This document shows, in pieces, positions 8,290-16,300 of a DNA stretch of 44,725 nucleotides (its first letter is position 1; every line of letters starts with the position of its first letter). Where the stretch lies: positions 1 to 44,725 of IMG/VR virus record IMGVR_UViG_3300008050_000091; one strand, written 5' to 3'. This stretch comes from a virus. The translations under genes and the position numbers were made by a program. The notes beneath the pieces were generated by a model. It saw only the letters and a list, made by a program, of their open reading frames with translations, made no database searches and was not told where the DNA came from.

Positions 8290-9720
8290 ATGAGTGTTTT
8301 AGCAACTCCAGGATACGACTTGATTCCAAGTGCAGAACGAGTCGCTGTTGCAACTAATTACCTCACTAACGCAGATTTTGATTTTATGAATCAGTATTTA
8401 CCTGATACATATGAGAAAGAATTTGAGAGGTATGGCAACAGAAGTATCAGCTCCTTCCTAAGAATGGTAGGCGCAGAAATGCCTTCAAATTCTGACCTTA
8501 TTAAATGGGCAGAACAAGGAAGGTTGCACATTAAGTACACCGATTGTGCTTCAGATGCAGGGGCTGGTGCAGATACAGCCAACATTACTGTTAGTGATAA
8601 CCTAACTCCAGCTATTAGCGGAGGAGGTACAACCACAGGCGGTAATGGCGGAATAGCAATCAGAGAAGGTCAAACAGTAATGATATCAGCGAATGCTGGT
8701 GCAGCTACTCTTTGGAATAAAGGGATTGTTGGTACTGTTGATTATGTGAATGGCATTTTTGCTGTTTCATATTATGAGCTGGGTGGGCAAACATTTGCCA
8801 ATACTGATCAACTAACAGTTTTCATCTATGGCTCTGAATTTGCAAAAGGTCAGAATGGTATGACTGAAAGTCTTCAATCTGATGATTACATCTTTGAAAA
8901 CAAACCAATCATAATCAAAGACAAATATGCTGTCAGTGGTTCTGATATGGCTCAAATAGGATGGATTGAGATCACATCTGAACTTGGTGCTACAGGGTAC
9001 TTATGGTACTTGAAGTCTGAGTCAGATACAAGAATGCGTTTCGATGATTATCTTGAAACTGCAATGATCGAAGCTGTTCCTATGGAAAACGTAGCGAATT
9101 TAGCTGCTGGCGTAGCTGATGGCTCACAAGGTGTTTTCTGGGTGGTTAAAGCAAGAGGAAACGTCTTTCAAGGTGCTCCTGCTACTTTAGCTGACTTCGA
9201 TGCTATCATCCAAAGGCTTGATAAGCAAGGATCAATTGAAGAGAATGTTATTTTCTGTAACAGAGAAATGAGTTTTGACATAGATGATATGTTAGCTGCT
9301 CAAAATTCTTATGGCGCAGGTGGTACTTCTTATGGACTTTTTGATAACGATGAGGAAATGGCTCTTAATCTTGGATTCACTGGATTCAGAAGAGGGTATG
9401 ATTTCTACAAATCTGATTGGAAATATCTTAACGATGCTTCTATGAGAGGTGGACTTAACGCTGGTAAAGTGTATGGACTTTTAGTTCCTGCAGGATCTAC
9501 CACTGTTTATGACCAAATCTTAGGAAAGAATGCGAAAAGACCTTTCCTTCATGTTCGTTATAGAGCTTCAGAAACTGAAGATAGAAGGTATAAAACTTGG
9601 ATCACTGGTTCTGCTGGTGGCGCAAGAACTTCTGATCTGGATGCAATGGAGGTCAACTTCTTGTCAGAAAGAGCTTGTTGCACATTGGGTGCGAACAACT
9701 TCTTCCTTATAGAAGATTAG
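8290..9720 (+). CDS. Major capsid protein (476 aa)
   Basis: The gene sits right after the scaffold and is followed at once by a strong hairpin terminator, as expected for the most abundant virion protein. The N-terminus (SVLATPGYDLIPSAERVAV) lacks an obvious prohead cleavage peptide. A long helix-type segment (about 30-80) and alternating strand-rich regions rich in Gly/Ala/Thr are compatible with an HK97 fold, which cannot be proven by eye. A Gly-rich segment at about residues 105-130 (SGGGTTTGGNGGIAI) may be a surface insertion. The leader is purely A/T with no Shine-Dalgarno. The family is assigned by position, size and composition. Confidence 0.82.
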   Translation: MSVLATPGYDLIPSAERVAVATNYLTNADFDFMNQYLPDTYEKEFERYGNRSISSFLRMVGAEMPSNSDLIKWAEQGRLHIKYTDCASDAGAGADTANITVSDNLTPAISGGGTTTGGNGGIAIREGQTVMISANAGAATLWNKGIVGTVDYVNGIFAVSYYELGGQTFANTDQLTVFIYGSEFAKGQNGMTESLQSDDYIFENKPIIIKDKYAVSGSDMAQIGWIEITSELGATGYLWYLKSESDTRMRFDDYLETAMIEAVPMENVANLAAGVADGSQGVFWVVKARGNVFQGAPATLADFDAIIQRLDKQGSIEENVIFCNREMSFDIDDMLAAQNSYGAGGTSYGLFDNDEEMALNLGFTGFRRGYDFYKSDWKYLNDASMRGGLNAGKVYGLLVPAGSTTVYDQILGKNAKRPFLHVRYRASETEDRRYKTWITGSAGGARTSDLDAMEVNFLSERACCTLGANNFFLIED

Positions 9721-9740
9721 TTTTTACAATTCAAATAAAG

Positions 9741-9767
9741 GGAGTGGCTTAGGTCACTCCTTTTTTT
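9741..9767 (+). terminator. Rho-independent terminator after the capsid gene
   Basis: GGAGTG (9741-9746) pairs perfectly with CACTCC (9755-9760), extended by a G-T pair, over a 6-8-base loop, and is followed by seven T residues (9761-9767). It lies 20 bases after the capsid stop codon and should end or reduce read-through into the next gene. Confidence 0.88.
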
Positions 9768-9789
9768 AACTTTAATTTAATTTAATACA

Positions 9790-10557
9790 ATGGCAAAGAA
9801 AAAACACAATGAGTTGTTTGTAAATAAGACTTACAAACTCACAAGAGAAGCAGCACCATTAGCTTTTATGCTGTCTTCTAAACATACTAAAAGAAAACCC
9901 TTATTATATTTTGACGATAAAGAGGGTGTTAACAAACCTCTTCGTTATGCACGAAATCAAAAGACTCCCTTTGAAGCTGATCAAGATGGCAACGCTATCC
10001 TTGAACCTATTATCTTTGAAGATGGATTTTTGTTTGTGCGAAAGGAAAACCAAGTTCTTCAGAAGTTCTTACACTACCATCCTGAGAATGGTGCTACATT
10101 CATAGAAGTAAATCATGAAAATGATGCCAGCGCAGAGCTGGAAATAATTAATTATGAGGTAGACGCTTTGATTGCTGCAAGGCAAATGGATATTACCAGA
10201 GCAGAGCAGATAGCAAGAGTGGGATTAGGAACAAGTACAGACAAGATGACTTCAGCAGAAGTGAAGCGTGATATATTAGTTTATGCACGCAACAATCCTA
10301 AAGAGTTCCTGGATCTCCTTAATGATCCAATGCTAGACTTGCAGGCGAAGGTAGACAGTTTCTTTAGAGGCTCTCTATTAAGTTGGAAAAACAGCAAGGA
10401 TGTTTACTTCAATACAAAAACCAATAAAAAGAAAATGCTAACTGTGCCTTTTGGCGAGAGCAGAGACTACATTGTAGCTTCTTTTTTACAGTCTGACGAA
10501 GGCATTGAGGCGTTGAAGATGTTAGAAAATATGGCAGAGAGTTTGGCAGAAGCCTAA
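9790..10557 (+). CDS. Head-region protein of unknown function (255 aa)
   Basis: The gene starts 69 bases after the capsid stop, behind an A/T leader very like that of the scaffold gene (both run through CTTTAATT into ATGGCA). The N-terminal part is basic (MAKKKHNELF, YKLTREAAPLAF) followed by a strand-rich domain containing LRYARNQKTPFEADQDGNAI and EPIIFEDGFLFV. The C-terminal half is helical and acidic (EQIARVGLG, then LDLLNDPMLDL, and ALKMLENMAESLAEA). It has no signal peptide, membrane span or enzyme motif. The setting between capsid and connector genes suggests a head or assembly factor. I do not recognise the family. A promoter overlaps its last codons. Confidence 0.7.
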   Translation: MAKKKHNELFVNKTYKLTREAAPLAFMLSSKHTKRKPLLYFDDKEGVNKPLRYARNQKTPFEADQDGNAILEPIIFEDGFLFVRKENQVLQKFLHYHPENGATFIEVNHENDASAELEIINYEVDALIAARQMDITRAEQIARVGLGTSTDKMTSAEVKRDILVYARNNPKEFLDLLNDPMLDLQAKVDSFFRGSLLSWKNSKDVYFNTKTNKKKMLTVPFGESRDYIVASFLQSDEGIEALKMLENMAESLAEA

Positions 10558-10572
10558 ACATCTCTATATTTG
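10542..10572 (+). promoter_or_regulatory. Near-perfect Bacteroidota-type promoter
   Basis: TTTG at 10542-10545, a 19-base spacer and TATATTTG at 10565-10572 match both consensus elements and the preferred spacing. The -33 element lies in the last codons of the preceding gene. The start would fall near 10579, about 45 bases before a terminator hairpin and 120 before the next ATG. Confidence 0.6.
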
Positions 10573-10578
10573 CTTTGT

Positions 10579-10653
10579 CTTTCATAGTTTATTTTCAGTG
10601 TATGAGACGATTTTAGGTTAAGAACCCTGCTTTTCTCAAGGTGGGGTTTTTTT
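10579..10653 (+). ncRNA. Possible short RNA or attenuated leader
   Basis: The segment runs from the predicted start below the 10542-10572 promoter to the T-run of a hairpin terminator, about 75 bases. It contains no convincing ORF. It could be a phage small RNA, or a leader in which partial termination tunes expression of the two downstream paralogous genes. Expression is inferred solely from the promoter and terminator. Confidence 0.3.
10623..10653 (+). terminator. Hairpin terminator before the small paralogue pair
   Basis: AACCC (10623-10627) pairs with GGGTT (10644-10648), and an inner CTT/AAG can extend the stem. The run T10647-10653 follows. The stem is short and interrupted, so termination may be partial. 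A second TATATTTG (10657-10664) follows the T-run and could restart transcription, but it lacks a good -33 element. Confidence 0.55.
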
Positions 10654-10700
10654 ATGTATATTTGTATATATTTATTATTAACCACTTAATTTTTTTAACT

Positions 10701-10976
10701 ATGCAAAAGTTTTTAAGTATTCCTGTCACTGGCGAAGGAGATCAATTAGTCTCCAGCACTGACATTAAGTTGATTGAACAAGGTTCAACCACAACAGTAG
10801 TCATCACCTATGGAGGTGGCAAAGTAACAACTATCACTCACGCAATTAATCCAACTGAAGCCATGAGAGATTTAATTCAAACATCTGTCGTTTCTAGCTT
10901 GCAGCAGCCCTGGAGAGAAGTTATTTTTGATGTATTAAATATCCCATTTGCTGTAGGTGGTATAGCAACAGTTTAA
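10701..10976 (+). CDS. Small virion-associated protein, first of a paralogous pair (91 aa)
   Basis: The ATG at 10701 is preferred over the in-frame ATG at 10641: it follows an A/T leader, its N-terminus (MQKFLSIPV) matches the next gene's (MEKFLNIPV), and the upstream start would add a hydrophobic stretch encoded by the terminator and promoter. The protein contains DIKLIEQGSTTTVVITYGGG, a TITH motif, and a C-terminal RDLIQ..LQQPWREVIFDV. The 179-residue neighbour has the same frame with an insertion. Size, beta content and position between capsid and connector genes suit a decoration or cement protein, but this is inference. Confidence 0.65.
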   Translation: MQKFLSIPVTGEGDQLVSSTDIKLIEQGSTTTVVITYGGGKVTTITHAINPTEAMRDLIQTSVVSSLQQPWREVIFDVLNIPFAVGGIATV

Positions 10977-10987
10977 ATATAAATATT

Positions 10988-11527
10988 ATGGAAAAGTTTT
11001 TAAATATACCAGTATATGTATTGTTGGCAAGTGGAACTACAACAACAGATGGCTCGGCAGGTCCAGGAGGACCAGATAAATTAATAGATGCAGGAGCAAC
11101 TTTTACCCTTGATGGGATTAATCCTGGAGACATAATTCATCAATCAACAGACGATACCTTCTTCACAGTAGTAGCTGTAGATAATGATACTACACTGTCA
11201 GTAAGTCCTCCAGGCATTGATACTGCGAAGGATTATTATATTCACTCAGCTACAGAAACTGCAGATCAACTTGTATCTGCTGTAAATGTTATTATGGTTG
11301 AGCAAAGACTTGAATATATTGTATATATTCATTATGATGGTCCTGGTGCGGCTGACTTAATTACTCTTACTCATGAACCAGTCCCTGTAGGAGATGAAAG
11401 TCCTAGAAACGCTATTCAAGACTTAATTACTGCAGCCAACCAAACACATTGGAAAGATGTGGTAACTCAGGCTGGCACTGCTCTTGAAGTAGCTGGCACT
11501 AAGGTTATAGGGATTAGCATTTCGTAG
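10988..11527 (+). CDS. Paralogue of the preceding protein with an inserted beta domain (179 aa)
   Basis: The start (MEKFLNIPV) and the C-terminal half (a V-I-M-V-E-Q segment, then LITLTHE, IQDLITAANQTHWKDVV) align with the 91-residue neighbour. Between them, residues about 13-90 form an extra Gly/Thr/Asp-rich beta domain: TTTDGSAGPGG, DKLIDAGATFTLDGINPGD, then a FFTVVAVDNDTTLSVSP pattern common in phage structural proteins. The pair is separated by 11 bases and followed by a terminator. A capsid-surface decoration role is plausible because such proteins often gain surface beta domains. No enzyme motif is present. Confidence 0.65.
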   Translation: MEKFLNIPVYVLLASGTTTTDGSAGPGGPDKLIDAGATFTLDGINPGDIIHQSTDDTFFTVVAVDNDTTLSVSPPGIDTAKDYYIHSATETADQLVSAVNVIMVEQRLEYIVYIHYDGPGAADLITLTHEPVPVGDESPRNAIQDLITAANQTHWKDVVTQAGTALEVAGTKVIGISIS

Positions 11528-11567
11528 GGATGGTGATACATATCTTATGTAGTTAAACCTGTACATG

Positions 11568-11599
11568 AAGAGCGCTTTTTTTAGGTGCTCTTTTTTTTT
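11568..11599 (+). terminator. Rho-independent terminator after the paralogue pair
   Basis: AAGAGC (11568-11573) pairs with GCTCTT (11587-11592), with a T-rich loop and a run of T residues at 11591-11599. It sits 40 bases after the stop codon at 11527. Confidence 0.8.
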
Positions 11600-11610
11600 C
11601 GTTATCTTTG
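11580..11610 (+). promoter_or_regulatory. Candidate promoter embedded behind the terminator
   Basis: TATCTTTG (11603-11610) fits the -7 element TAnnTTTG. TTTA (11580-11583), 19 bases upstream, is an imperfect -33. The start codon at 11627 lies about 10 bases after the predicted transcription start. It would restart transcription for connector and tail genes directly after the terminator. Confidence 0.35.
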
Positions 11611-11626
11611 TAACAAATAGGATAAT

Positions 11627-12457
11627 ATGTCAATGATTAACAAAGTTAGAGAGACTGTCCTCTCCATTCTAAACAAGAATAATTATGGTTATGTTTCACC
11701 CATAGACTTTAACCTCTTTGCCAAGCAAGCACAGCTAGACCTGTTTGAAGATTATTTTTATTATATTAATAAGACTGTTAATGCAGAGAATGCTCGTTTA
11801 GCAGGTGCTGGTCATGCAGACATTGCTAGGCAAACCAATGAGGTAATAGATACGTTTACTCAATATGAAGCCTTGTCTTTGATCGGTGGCTCTGATCAAA
11901 CATTTACGTTGCCAGAAGATTGGTACACTCTAGTTAATGTTCAATGGGGGTTGAAAGATGCGGAGGGAACGACCGAGCTAGAGAATGAAGCAGAAAGAGT
12001 AAGTGAATATAATATACGTAGACTATTAAAGTCTAACCTTACAGCTCCATCTAAGCAGTTCCCTGCGTATATCTTCTCTCAAATGGGGTTTCCCAACACA
12101 GAAGGTCCAGGAGTAGCTACGTTAGGAGATCTAGGCAACCAGATAACTCTTTATCCAGTGGCTGATGCGGGGAAATCTTTGGGGTGTGCGTTGGCATATA
12201 TAAGATATCCTAAAGAGCCTATCTGGACCTCGTCCACACTACCTAACGGAGAGGCATTTTTCAATCAATCGGTAGTAGGATATCAAGATTTTGAATTGCC
12301 TGAATCTGATTCTACAGATTTGGTTTATAAGATACTACAATATGCAGGTATGTCTATCAGAGAAGTAATGGCTGTTCAGTTTGGAGAGGCTGGAGAAAAT
12401 GAAGAGGAACAAGATCAAGGATTATTTCCTCCAACACGAACTAAAACTAAAAGATAA
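11627..12457 (+). CDS. Head-tail connector / adaptor candidate (276 aa)
   Basis: The N-terminal helices (INKVRETVLSILNKNN, then GYVSPIDFNLFAKQAQLDLF) resemble adaptor-type ring proteins that sit under the portal in podoviruses. Mixed beta segments follow (QTFTLPEDWYTLVNVQW; QITLYPVADAG) with a helical acidic C-terminus ending in a basic tail (PPTRTKTKR). The next gene starts within its TAA (TAATG), indicating coupling. Two ring proteins in a row before the large hub match podovirus tail gene order. Which ring position this occupies cannot be told from sequence alone. An alternative ATG lies two codons in. Confidence 0.6.
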   Translation: MSMINKVRETVLSILNKNNYGYVSPIDFNLFAKQAQLDLFEDYFYYINKTVNAENARLAGAGHADIARQTNEVIDTFTQYEALSLIGGSDQTFTLPEDWYTLVNVQWGLKDAEGTTELENEAERVSEYNIRRLLKSNLTAPSKQFPAYIFSQMGFPNTEGPGVATLGDLGNQITLYPVADAGKSLGCALAYIRYPKEPIWTSSTLPNGEAFFNQSVVGYQDFELPESDSTDLVYKILQYAGMSIREVMAVQFGEAGENEEEQDQGLFPPTRTKTKR

Positions 12458-13380
12458 TGGCGTATATAACAGCATATGAATATTACGAAAACAATGGCAA
12501 TCCCCCTGAAAATGCCAATTGGGGATCATATCAATATATTTCTTTAGAGGATATTATAAATAACTTCCTCTTAATGTATGATGGGAATCATTCATTAGTT
12601 AACAATGAAGAGAGGTATAAGGTTCTGTTCCACGCCAAGCGAGCTATTCAGGAATTAAATTATGATGCTTTTAAAGAAACAAAAGTTTTGCAGTTAGATG
12701 TGTGTGCTGATCTTAGATTTGTATTGCCGCCTGATTATGTAAACTGGATTAGAATCTCGCTGTGGGAGAATGGCTCGCTATTCCCGATGACAGAAAATAT
12801 CCAAGCCATGTCTTCTGATGCTTATCTACAGGATAATGATTGCAGGATTTTGTTTGATATAGATGGAAATATTCTTAGACCACAAAACTCAGAGCTGGAT
12901 TTATCAAGACTTAATAATACAAATAGAAGCATTTACCTTAATCAAAACAGCCCATATCATGGGCAGCAAGGGTGGAACATAGATGGGGGTTGGTTTTTTG
13001 AATACCCAATTGGTGCAAGGTTCGGGCTTAACACTGAAACTGCGAATCAAAACCCTACGTTTAGGATAGACCAAAAGGCTGGCGTTATTAATTTCAGCTC
13101 AGGGATGTCAGAAAAATCGTGTGTATTAGAATATGTGTCTGATGGACTATATAATGGTGATAACACTAAAGTAACAGTAAACAAGTTGTTTGAAGAATAC
13201 ATTTATGCTTATATTGAATATGCCATTCTGAGCAGCAAATATGGAGTACAGGAGTATATAATTAAGAGGACTCAGAAGAACAAGTCAGCATTATTAAGAA
13301 ATGCTAAAATTAGAATGAGTAATATTCATCCTGGTAGACTTCTTATGAATTTAAGAGGGCAGGCTAAATGGTTAAAGTAA
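12457..13380 (+). CDS. Tail ring / tubular protein A-like connector (307 aa)
   Basis: The protein contains FHAKRAIQELNYDAFKET near residue 65, followed by DLRFVLPPDYVNWIRISLW, a pattern common to tail-tube ring proteins of the T7 gp11 / P22 gp4 type in short-tailed phages. A small domain with RILFDIDGNILRPQ follows, and a helical C-terminal region with basic residues (KNKSALLRNAKIRM). It overlaps the preceding gene by one base and is followed after a single base by the hub gene. The likely role is the ring between portal and tail hub. The name rests on motif resemblance and order. Confidence 0.65.
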   Translation: MAYITAYEYYENNGNPPENANWGSYQYISLEDIINNFLLMYDGNHSLVNNEERYKVLFHAKRAIQELNYDAFKETKVLQLDVCADLRFVLPPDYVNWIRISLWENGSLFPMTENIQAMSSDAYLQDNDCRILFDIDGNILRPQNSELDLSRLNNTNRSIYLNQNSPYHGQQGWNIDGGWFFEYPIGARFGLNTETANQNPTFRIDQKAGVINFSSGMSEKSCVLEYVSDGLYNGDNTKVTVNKLFEEYIYAYIEYAILSSKYGVQEYIIKRTQKNKSALLRNAKIRMSNIHPGRLLMNLRGQAKWLK

Positions 13381-13381
13381 G

Positions 13382-16300
13382 ATGGGGAAACTATTAAGAA
13401 CCTTTGTAAAGGGAAGGATGAATAAAAGCGTTGATGAACGCTTACTTCCTGATGGGGAATACGTAGACGCTTTAAATATTAGAGTTGGTAATACAGAAAC
13501 CACTGACATAGGATCTGTAGAAAAAACTAAAGGGAATGTTGAGATAGCCACTATCTTATATCAGAATGTTGCCCTATCTGCATCGGCTGTTTGCATTGGC
13601 TCATATCAAGATGGTTCTAATGATACTATTTATTGGATGGTTCATGATCCAGCCAATCCTCTATCTCCTTCAGGGAAATATGATGCTGTAGTCTCTTATA
13701 ATGTTATTAATTCCACTTTAGTTTATCTGGTAGAATCCGATGATGATGGCACAGGAACAGCTACAGCCTTAAACTTCAACCCAACCTATTTAATTAATGG
13801 CATTAATATTATAGAAAATCTTTTATTTTTCACTGACAACTATAACCCACCAAGATCTTTAGACATCAATACCCCTTATTCCTTTATTGTGGATAAAGAC
13901 ATCTTAAATGTCATTAAAGCCCCCCCCCTATTCTCTCCTGAGATAACCCTTGTTAATACTGCGCTGCAGGTTAATTACCTTCACGATAGGATGATACAGT
14001 TTGCCTATAGGTGGAAATATAAGAACAATCAATATAGTGCATTATCCCCATTTAGCACACTCGCATTTGCGACCTCATCATTTGGTATTAATACCGACAA
14101 CTATACTAATAGTGGCATGGAGAATGACTTTAACGCTGTGGACATAGACTTCCTTACTGGTGACGATACAGTGGAGGGCATAGACATATGCTTTAAGTTT
14201 GCTGATGACAATTACGTTAGAGTAGCAGAAAAGTTAGACAAGGGGGTTTTAGGCTTACCTAATAGCACCCCAGTGCAGGTAGCAACTGGCGTAACCAATC
14301 AATCCATAACTTTTGACAACAGTAAGACTTATACTATTCTTCCTGAATCAGAAATACTAAGGCTGTATGATAATGTTCCACGACTCTCTCGTGCTCAAAG
14401 CATTGTAGGCAATAGGCTAATGTATGCTAACTATTTAGAGGGGTATGATTTATTGACCAGCGATGGATCAAAAGTAAATCTAGATTACTATGTGGAGTGG
14501 AGTGGAGCTTCAGTTAATTATATTGATCTGCCTGTAAGTTATGATAATGCTCTTAATAATATTTTGGGATGGGGTTCGCCAGCTACCACCTTCACAGACC
14601 AGATAGCTAATTTTGATTTAACGGGAGTAGCCCTCACCGCTGGAACACAACTTTATTTCAGGCTCAATATTGAGCATTCACAGTGGGTGCAAAATACTAC
14701 CTGTGCCGTTGCAGTTCCCCCCCCCAACATTGGCTCTGGAGCTTTCACTATTGACTTGACCTACACTTTACCTCAAGACTACGCCACCGTTTACGACTTA
14801 GCAACTAGCGATGCCTTTTTGTCAGCAATAGGGCAGGGATTATCAGGAGTAAACCCAAACATAACATATATTGAAGCTAATCTATTCCTTGCCTCTAATG
14901 GGGGTACTCTTACTGATGTCTTTAATGCTAATTTAAATTTAGCACCTGATGCAAGCTGGAGTGGGCATAGATCAGGGTACACTGGAATTACAGGGCAAGA
15001 TGCTATAGAGGTTATTTCTACCCCAGCCTCAAGCAGTATTGGGTTTAGGATATTAGGGTTGAACCTCGTAGAGGTGGGGGTTAGTCTGTCTCCATGCATG
15101 GCAGAATATTTTCAAATTACCAGTGCTGAAGGAAATTCACAAGCTCCAGGGGGAAATAAAAGCCTGCATAGCGATAGGAACTATGAAGTGGCGATGGAGT
15201 ATTTAGATAAATATGGGAGAGCCACTACCGCATTGGTAAGTATAAATAATTCTGTTTATGTTCCCTGTGTAGCATCTGCATTTAGGAATAGAGCTATAAT
15301 AAAAATACCGAAATCACAAATAGCTCCTGCTTGGGCAACGCACTATAGGTTTTTAATGAAACCTGACCGATATTTATATCAAACCATATACGCCAATAAC
15401 TGGTATACTGAGGTGGGGACAAATGACACATGGATACAGCTAGAAGGCGAGAATCAAGTTAAGGTAGAGGTAGGAGCTTTCTTGCGTGTAAAAACTGATA
15501 TTAGCGGAGCTATAGGTGACTGTTGTATTGTAGAAGTTTTAGATAAGCAAAACCAGCAAAGAAACTTTTTAAGTGGCGATGATCCAATAACTCCTGAAAC
15601 AATATTTGAGAGGCAAGGTGTATACATGAAACTAAAGCCTAACTGCTTTGATACCGAAAAAGAGCAGACTGAGGTCTTTACTAATGGAACAATAAAAGTA
15701 AACAGCAAGAAAGATAAAGACAATAGGATTAATGATGGTGTTGGAGCAAAGGAATATTTGTTTGCCAACTACGAAGTTTTTTCTGGTAGTGGGGCAACAG
15801 CCACTAGATGGACAATAGATGAGGGCGATCAAGTACAAATACTGGTAAATGTAGAGAGAGAGCCTCAAAAGAAATGTAAAGATACCTGCGGAGCAAAGTT
15901 GACACTTATGGATGTAAGTATAACTGCCTCTGCTGACTACACTAATGTGAAAGAGTTTTTTGAGGGGGAAGGCTTGCCAGCTGCATGGGCAAACTCACCC
16001 GATCAAAGTATAGATTGCATAGATGACTCAGGATCTGGTATAGCCACTTATTACCCTACTATGGGGGATGGGACTGGAGTACCAGGCGCATTTACTCCTG
16101 TTGCACCAACCACTACGTCCAATGCAGATCCAGGAAACTCTATGATACAATTCTTTCAAGTGCCTAATCTACCTGAAGATTATTTAATTATGAGAGTAGT
16201 TGGGGGATATCCATATTGCTCTGGCAGAAAGAAGGGTAATAGGCTAGAGGTTATGGTGCGTATTACCAGAAACCCCAATATTTTAGGGTTTGAGACGATT

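Noticed and set aside
10641-10700. Upstream in-frame ATG extending the 91-residue protein by a hydrophobic 20-residue N-terminus (mock signal peptide)
   Set aside because: The extension is encoded by the terminator T-run and promoter region, and the paralogue starts at the equivalent of the downstream ATG.
13888-13896. Perfect DnaA box TGTGGATAA
   Set aside because: It lies alone inside the tail hub coding sequence (codons for Val-Asp-Lys) with no clustered boxes, so it is best explained by chance.
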